8,805 nt of DNA from positions 1 through 8,805 of the forward strand of contig JAYTTN010000117.1 of assembly GCA_043745295.1 (NCBI GenBank). Direction: 5' to 3'. Made by a program: the position numbers and the translations under genes. This document shows positions 5,627 to 8,805 of the stretch, piece by piece (position 1 is the stretch's first letter; every line of letters starts with the position of its first letter). Origin of the DNA: JALHQU01 sp043745295. Its GTDB lineage: Bacteria > Planctomycetota > Planctomycetia > Gemmatales > Gemmataceae. The notes beneath the pieces were generated by a model. That model saw nothing but the letters and a program-made list of their open reading frames with translations, searched no databases and was not told where the DNA came from.

Positions 5627-6055
5627 ATGAAACCGTTCACGAGAGGGCCGGTGTCGTTCCAGTATCCGCCCGGCTGGGACGTGTCCGCCGAGGACGACGG
5701 CGGCGCGTGGACGGTGTCGGTGCAGTCGCCCGGCACCGCCTTCTTCGTCGTCAGCCTGCGGTCGGAGTTGGAGGACGCCGGGCAACTGGCGGACGAGACG
5801 CTGGCCGCGTTCCGCGCCGACTACAAGGAGTTGGACGCCGAGGCGGTGGTGGTGTCGCTCGGCGGCTGGCCGGCGGTCGGCCACGACCTCGACTTCCTGA
5901 CGCTGGACACGCCGACGTACTGCATGACCCGCTGCCTGAACACCGGCGACGGCCCGCTGCTGATCCTCGCGCAGGTCAGCGACCTCGACCGCGCCGCCGG
6001 CGAACCGACCTTGCGGGCCATGCTGGACTCCGTGACGGTCAATGATGAGGAGTGA
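5627..6055 (+). CDS. Small DcrB/PsbP-like hypothetical protein
   Basis: The 142-residue protein begins FTRGPVSFQYPPGWDVS (4-20), the typical opening of Mog1/PsbP/DUF1795 (DcrB) folds, and continues with alternating strands WTVSVQSPGTAFFVVSLR (28-45), a helix ADETLAAFRADYKEL (55-69), AVVVSLGGWPAVGHDLDFLTL (73-93), YCMTRCLNTGDGPLLILAQVSDLD (98-121), and a last helix EPTLRAMLDSVTV. It has no signal peptide, unlike DcrB lipoproteins. ATG follows the ligase stop by 3 bp (TGAGCCATG), so translational coupling is likely; an AAGGGG stretch lies about 12 nt upstream. The role is unknown; context suggests a helper of, or a passenger with, the ligase. Confidence 0.65.
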   Translation: MKPFTRGPVSFQYPPGWDVSAEDDGGAWTVSVQSPGTAFFVVSLRSELEDAGQLADETLAAFRADYKELDAEAVVVSLGGWPAVGHDLDFLTLDTPTYCMTRCLNTGDGPLLILAQVSDLDRAAGEPTLRAMLDSVTVNDEE

Positions 6056-6077
6056 ATACCGGGGAGCTGGGTGTGAG

Positions 6078-6096
6078 TAGAATGACACCCGGAGGA
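6078..6096 (+). promoter_or_regulatory. -10-like box and ribosome binding site before the antitoxin gene
   Basis: TAGAAT at 6078-6083 matches five of six -10 positions and is followed by GGAGGA at 6091-6096, 6 nt before ATG 6103. The arrangement would give the toxin-antitoxin pair its own short-leader transcript. No good -35 is seen; the upstream sequence is the end of the preceding gene. Confidence 0.4.
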
Positions 6097-6102
6097 CACA
6101 CC

Positions 6103-6357
6103 ATGACCGCGACATTCACGACCACGGGCACGCTGACCGACGACAAGACGCTGACGCTCGACACCCCCGCGCCGCAAGGCGTCGGCCGCGTGCGGGTGAC
6201 GGTGGAAACCATCGCCGAACCGCAACCGCTGAACCTGGTCGAGTTCTTCGACGATTTGCGGGAGGAACAGCAGGCACGCGGGCATGTTCCCCGCACCCGT
6301 GAGGAAATCGACGCGGCCATGCGCGAGGAACGGGCCGGTTGGGACCACCGCCCATGA
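6103..6357 (+). CDS. Antitoxin of a VapBC-like pair
   Basis: This 84-residue protein would bind and neutralise the PIN toxin encoded directly after it. The N-terminal half (TTTGTLTDDKTLTLDTPAPQ, then GRVRVTVETI, to residue 37) is a short beta unit of the 'v.G.l.d..tL.Ld.p.p' kind seen in small antitoxins. The C-terminal half has FFDDLREEQQARG (48-60) and RTREEIDAAMREERAGWD (64-81), the R.xEEId..i.eER.sWD ending common in antitoxins next to PIN genes. The ATG at 6103 is preferred for its GGAGGA; the frame is also open from a GTG at 6052 that overlaps the previous stop. The end overlaps the toxin start as ATGA. I recognise the arrangement better than the family, so 'VapB-like' is a positional label. 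Confidence 0.75.
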   Translation: MTATFTTTGTLTDDKTLTLDTPAPQGVGRVRVTVETIAEPQPLNLVEFFDDLREEQQARGHVPRTREEIDAAMREERAGWDHRP

Positions 6358-6749
6358 AACTCTACCTCGATAGCGTGGTCGTCATCTACCTCGTCGAACA
6401 GCACCCGACGTTCGGCCCCGTCGCGGCGGCGGCGGTGGCGGGGCTGAAGCCGACCACGCTGGTCGGCACCGAGTTGACGCGGATGGAATGCCTCATCCAC
6501 CCGCGGCGGAACAACGATTCGGTTCGGGAAGCGGACTTCGAGCGGTTCTTTCGTCAGAAGTTCCTGCCGTTTCCCCCGTTCGCGTCGGTCGGCTTCGACA
6601 CCGCGACGAACCTCCGCGCGAAATACCGCTTCCTCAAAACACCGGACGCACTGCACTTCGCGGCGGCTATCGTCGCGGGATGCGATCTCTTCGTCACGAA
6701 CGACGCTCAACTGGTCAACGTTACAGAAATCCACGTCGTTACCATTTGA
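6354..6749 (+). CDS. vapC: PIN-domain ribonuclease toxin, VapC-like
   Basis: The 131-residue protein is a PIN-domain RNase, expected to cut tRNA or rRNA when free of its antitoxin. The acidic metal-binding set is visible: Asp6 in LYLDSVVVIYLVE, Glu40 in VGTELTRMECL (Glu45 is an alternative), Asp98 in LKTPDALHFAAAI, and Asp117 in LFVTNDAQL. The length is typical. ATG 6354 overlaps the antitoxin stop by four bases (ATGA), the usual coupling of such pairs; the frame is open from TTG 6339 but the PIN fold begins at MKLYLDS. All catalytic positions are intact, so the toxin is probably active. It ends 7 bp before the NAD+ synthetase start, so that gene may be read from the same transcript. Confidence 0.88.
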   Translation: MKLYLDSVVVIYLVEQHPTFGPVAAAAVAGLKPTTLVGTELTRMECLIHPRRNNDSVREADFERFFRQKFLPFPPFASVGFDTATNLRAKYRFLKTPDALHFAAAIVAGCDLFVTNDAQLVNVTEIHVVTI

Positions 6750-6756
6750 ACCACCC

Positions 6757-8742
6757 ATGCCCACCTTCGGCTTCCTGCGCGCGGCGGCGGCGACCCCCGA
6801 ACTCCGGGTGGCGGACCCGGCATTCAACGCCGACCGCACTCGCGAGTTGCTGCTCGCCGCGAACGACCGCGGGTGCGGTCTGGTCGTGTTCCCCGAATGC
6901 GGGCTGACCGGGTACACCTGCGGCGACCTGTTCCACCACGCGCGGCTGCTCGACGCGGCGGAAACGGCGCTGGCGGTGCTGCTGGACGTGCCGTTTGCCG
7001 GAGTCGCCGTCGTCGGGTTGCCGCTCGCCCTCGACGGCATGGTCTTCAACTGCGCGGCGGTGTTCCAGTCCGGCAAATTGTTCGGAATCGTGCCGAAGAC
7101 GTACCTGCCGAACTACAAGGAGTTCTACGACGCGCGGTACTTCGCCCCGGCGTGCAACGCGGTGTCCGACACGATCACGCTGGCCGGGCAGACGGTGTCC
7201 TTCGGCACGGACCTCCTTTTCCCCTGCGAATCGTTGGACTTTCGCGGGTTCGTGCTGGGCGTCGAGATTTGCGAAGACCTGTGGATGCCGATCCCCCCCA
7301 GCTCGGTGCAGGCACTGGCCGGGGCGACGGTGCTGGTCAACTTGAGCGCCAGCAACGAGACCATCGGCAAGGCCGGGTACCGCCGGCAACTGGTCGTCGG
7401 GCAGAGCGGGCGGTGCGTGGCCGGCTACGTGTATGCGTCCAGCGGCGTCGGCGAGTCGAGTACCGATCTGGTGTTCGGCGGGCACTGCCTCATCGCCGAG
7501 AACGGCTCGCTGCTCGCGGAATCCAAGCGGTTCCAGCGGACGAACGTGTTGACGGTCGCGGACATCGACCTCGACCGGTTGCAGCATGACCGGTTCGCCG
7601 CCAACAGCTTGCACGACGGCCATCGGGGGATGAAACCGTTCCGCCGGCGGCGCTTCCACGTGGAAGGATTGGGCGCTGCGGGCAACCTGGAGCGACACGT
7701 CGATCCGCACCCGTTCGTGCCGTCGGACCCGGCGACGCTGACCGAGCGGTGCGAGGAAATCTTCGCCATGCAGGTGGCGGGGCTGGCGAAGCGGCTGGAC
7801 CACATCGGCAAACCGGCCGTCGCCATCGGCGTGTCCGGCGGGCTGGATTCCACCCTCGCGCTGCTGGTAGCGGCGAAGACGTTCGACTTGCTTGGGGTGC
7901 CGCGCGAAAAGATCGAGGCGCTGACGATGCCCGGCTTCGGCACCACCGGCCGCACCAAGGGCAACGCCCGCGCGCTGATGTCGGCGCTGGGCGTCGGCGT
8001 GCGCGAGATTGACATCCGCGCGATGTGCGTGGAAGAGATGAAGCAACTCGGCCATTCGCCCTTCGGGATCGAGTTAACATCGCACGGCGTCGAGTCGTTA
8101 ACGTCGGAGTTGCGCAACCTGCCGGCCGACAAGCGGAGTGACTTGACATTCGAGAACGTCCAGGCCCGCGTGCGGACGAACCTGCTCATGAACACCGGCT
8201 TCACCATCGGCACTGGCGACGTGTCCGAACTTGCACTGGGGTGGTGTACGTACAACGCCGACCACATGAGCATGTACAACCCGAACGTCAGCATCCCGAA
8301 AACGCTGGTGCGGTTCCTGGTGCGGTGGGCGGCCGACCACGAGTTCGACGGCGACGCCCGGCGGACCCTGCACGACATCGCCGACACGGAGATTTCCCCG
8401 GAACTGCTGCCGACCACGGCCGACGGCAAGGCGGCGCAAGCCACCGAGTCCAGCGTCGGTCCCTACGAACTGGTGGACTTCTTCCTGTATCACTTTCTGC
8501 GGTGGGGCGCGGAACCCGAGAAAATCCTGTACCTGGCGGGACACGCGACATTCGACGTGCCGCGCACGCCGGCCGAGTTGCGGCACTGGCTGCGGGTGTT
8601 CCTGACGCGGTTCTTCGCCAACCAGTTCAAGCGGAGCTGCCTGCCCGACGGCCCGAAGGTGGGCAGCGTCAGCGTGTCCCCCCGCGGCGACTGGCGGATG
8701 CCGTCCGACGCCTCGGCACGCGCCTGGCTGGAGGGGATTTGA
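6757..8742 (+). CDS. nadE: Glutamine-dependent NAD+ synthetase
   Basis: This two-domain enzyme makes NAD+ from deamido-NAD+, ATP and glutamine, the last step of NAD synthesis in the cytoplasm. The N-terminal nitrilase-type glutaminase carries the triad Glu47 (FPECGLTGYTCGD), Lys114 (VPKTYLPNYKEFYDARYF) and Cys172 (GVEICEDLW). The C-terminal synthetase has the pyrophosphate loop GVSGGLDSTLALLVA (358-372), MPGFGTTGRTKGNA (391-404), FENVQARVRTNLLM (465-478), and GTGDVSELALGWCTYNADHM (485-503). The length of 661 residues fits the glutamine-using form (as in Mycobacterium, about 680) rather than the short ammonia-using form. ATG 6757 begins right at the family's N-terminus (TFGFLRAAAATPELRVADP); no Shine-Dalgarno is visible, so translation may be coupled to the vapC stop 7 bp upstream. 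Confidence 0.96.
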   Translation: MPTFGFLRAAAATPELRVADPAFNADRTRELLLAANDRGCGLVVFPECGLTGYTCGDLFHHARLLDAAETALAVLLDVPFAGVAVVGLPLALDGMVFNCAAVFQSGKLFGIVPKTYLPNYKEFYDARYFAPACNAVSDTITLAGQTVSFGTDLLFPCESLDFRGFVLGVEICEDLWMPIPPSSVQALAGATVLVNLSASNETIGKAGYRRQLVVGQSGRCVAGYVYASSGVGESSTDLVFGGHCLIAENGSLLAESKRFQRTNVLTVADIDLDRLQHDRFAANSLHDGHRGMKPFRRRRFHVEGLGAAGNLERHVDPHPFVPSDPATLTERCEEIFAMQVAGLAKRLDHIGKPAVAIGVSGGLDSTLALLVAAKTFDLLGVPREKIEALTMPGFGTTGRTKGNARALMSALGVGVREIDIRAMCVEEMKQLGHSPFGIELTSHGVESLTSELRNLPADKRSDLTFENVQARVRTNLLMNTGFTIGTGDVSELALGWCTYNADHMSMYNPNVSIPKTLVRFLVRWAADHEFDGDARRTLHDIADTEISPELLPTTADGKAAQATESSVGPYELVDFFLYHFLRWGAEPEKILYLAGHATFDVPRTPAELRHWLRVFLTRFFANQFKRSCLPDGPKVGSVSVSPRGDWRMPSDASARAWLEGI

Positions 8743-8758
8743 GTAGTTCCGGGCGAGC

Positions 8759-8805
8759 GGGGGGCGTCAGCCCCCTGTTTCTTCCCATTCCGAGTCAACA
8801 GGGGG
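8759..8805 (+). repeat. Hairpin and palindromic element after nadE, cut by window end
   Basis: A 6-bp hairpin GGGGGC-gtca-GCCCCC (8760-8765 and 8766-8775) lies 17 bp after the nadE stop and is followed by TGTTTCTT, so it can act as an intrinsic terminator. In addition CCCCCTGTT (8771-8779) is the exact reverse complement of AACAGGGGG (8797-8805), with a 17-nt spacer; the right arm runs to the last base of the window and probably continues. It can thus be half of a larger palindromic repeat, distinct in sequence from the two others here. Confidence 0.6.

Noticed and set aside
4469..6115. Long open frame on the - strand (548 codons) opposite the ligase and DcrB-like genes
   Set aside because: Its translation is rich in Arg, His, Val and Ala with no family pattern; it mirrors the codon bias of the well-supported + strand genes.
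6739..8055. Long - strand open frame opposite nadE
   Set aside because: Lies entirely against conserved NAD+ synthetase motifs and has no recognisable domain.
1..8805. CRISPR array, tRNA, rRNA, transposase, integrase or phage genes
   Set aside because: No regularly spaced repeats, no tRNA-like cloverleaf noticed and no mobile-element protein in any frame that I could recognise.

Overview
The window is GC-rich DNA, probably from a planctomycete of the Gemmata group (Gemmataceae). The evidence is a DUF1501 Tat-secreted protein with the N-terminal pattern common in that group (CDG..RRSFL), a small secreted concanavalin-like protein, very high G+C with GC-ending codons, few Shine-Dalgarno sites, and several unrelated palindromic repeats. 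The taxonomic call is an inference; no rRNA or marker gene is present. All nine protein genes lie on the + strand.

Layout. Positions 1-70 hold a palindromic repeat cut by the window start. A purine nucleoside phosphorylase gene (109-912) follows; its middle contains a 57-bp perfect-length palindrome read in frame. Next come a single-domain STAS protein (1020-1406) with a strong ribosome binding site, a DUF3501-type protein of unknown function (1622-2155) followed by a terminator-like hairpin, a DUF1501 protein (2337-3665) and a small exported DUF1349-like protein (3717-4388). After a 122-bp gap comes a YbdK-type carboxylate-amine ligase of the glutamate-cysteine ligase 2 family (4511-5623), followed 3 bp later by a small DcrB/PsbP-like protein (5627-6055). 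A VapBC-like toxin-antitoxin pair (6103-6357 and 6354-6749, overlapping by ATGA) precedes glutamine-dependent NAD+ synthetase (6757-8742). The window ends in a third palindromic element or terminator, cut by the window end.

How the genes relate. Most neighbours look like independent transcription units rather than one pathway: several genes have their own TAnAnT -10-like box shortly upstream. The tight pairs are ybdK-like plus DcrB-like, and antitoxin plus toxin plus possibly nadE (7-bp gap). PNP (purine salvage) and NadE (final step of NAD synthesis) are both nucleotide-metabolism enzymes, but nothing here links them functionally.

The most notable point is the in-frame palindrome inside the PNP gene. 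It replaces a conserved loop near the active site and trimer contact. Its length is a multiple of three, it is open in one sense frame, and that frame is the one used. This resembles the coding-compatible palindromic elements known from Rickettsia. Two other palindrome families flank the window, so the local genome seems rich in such elements.
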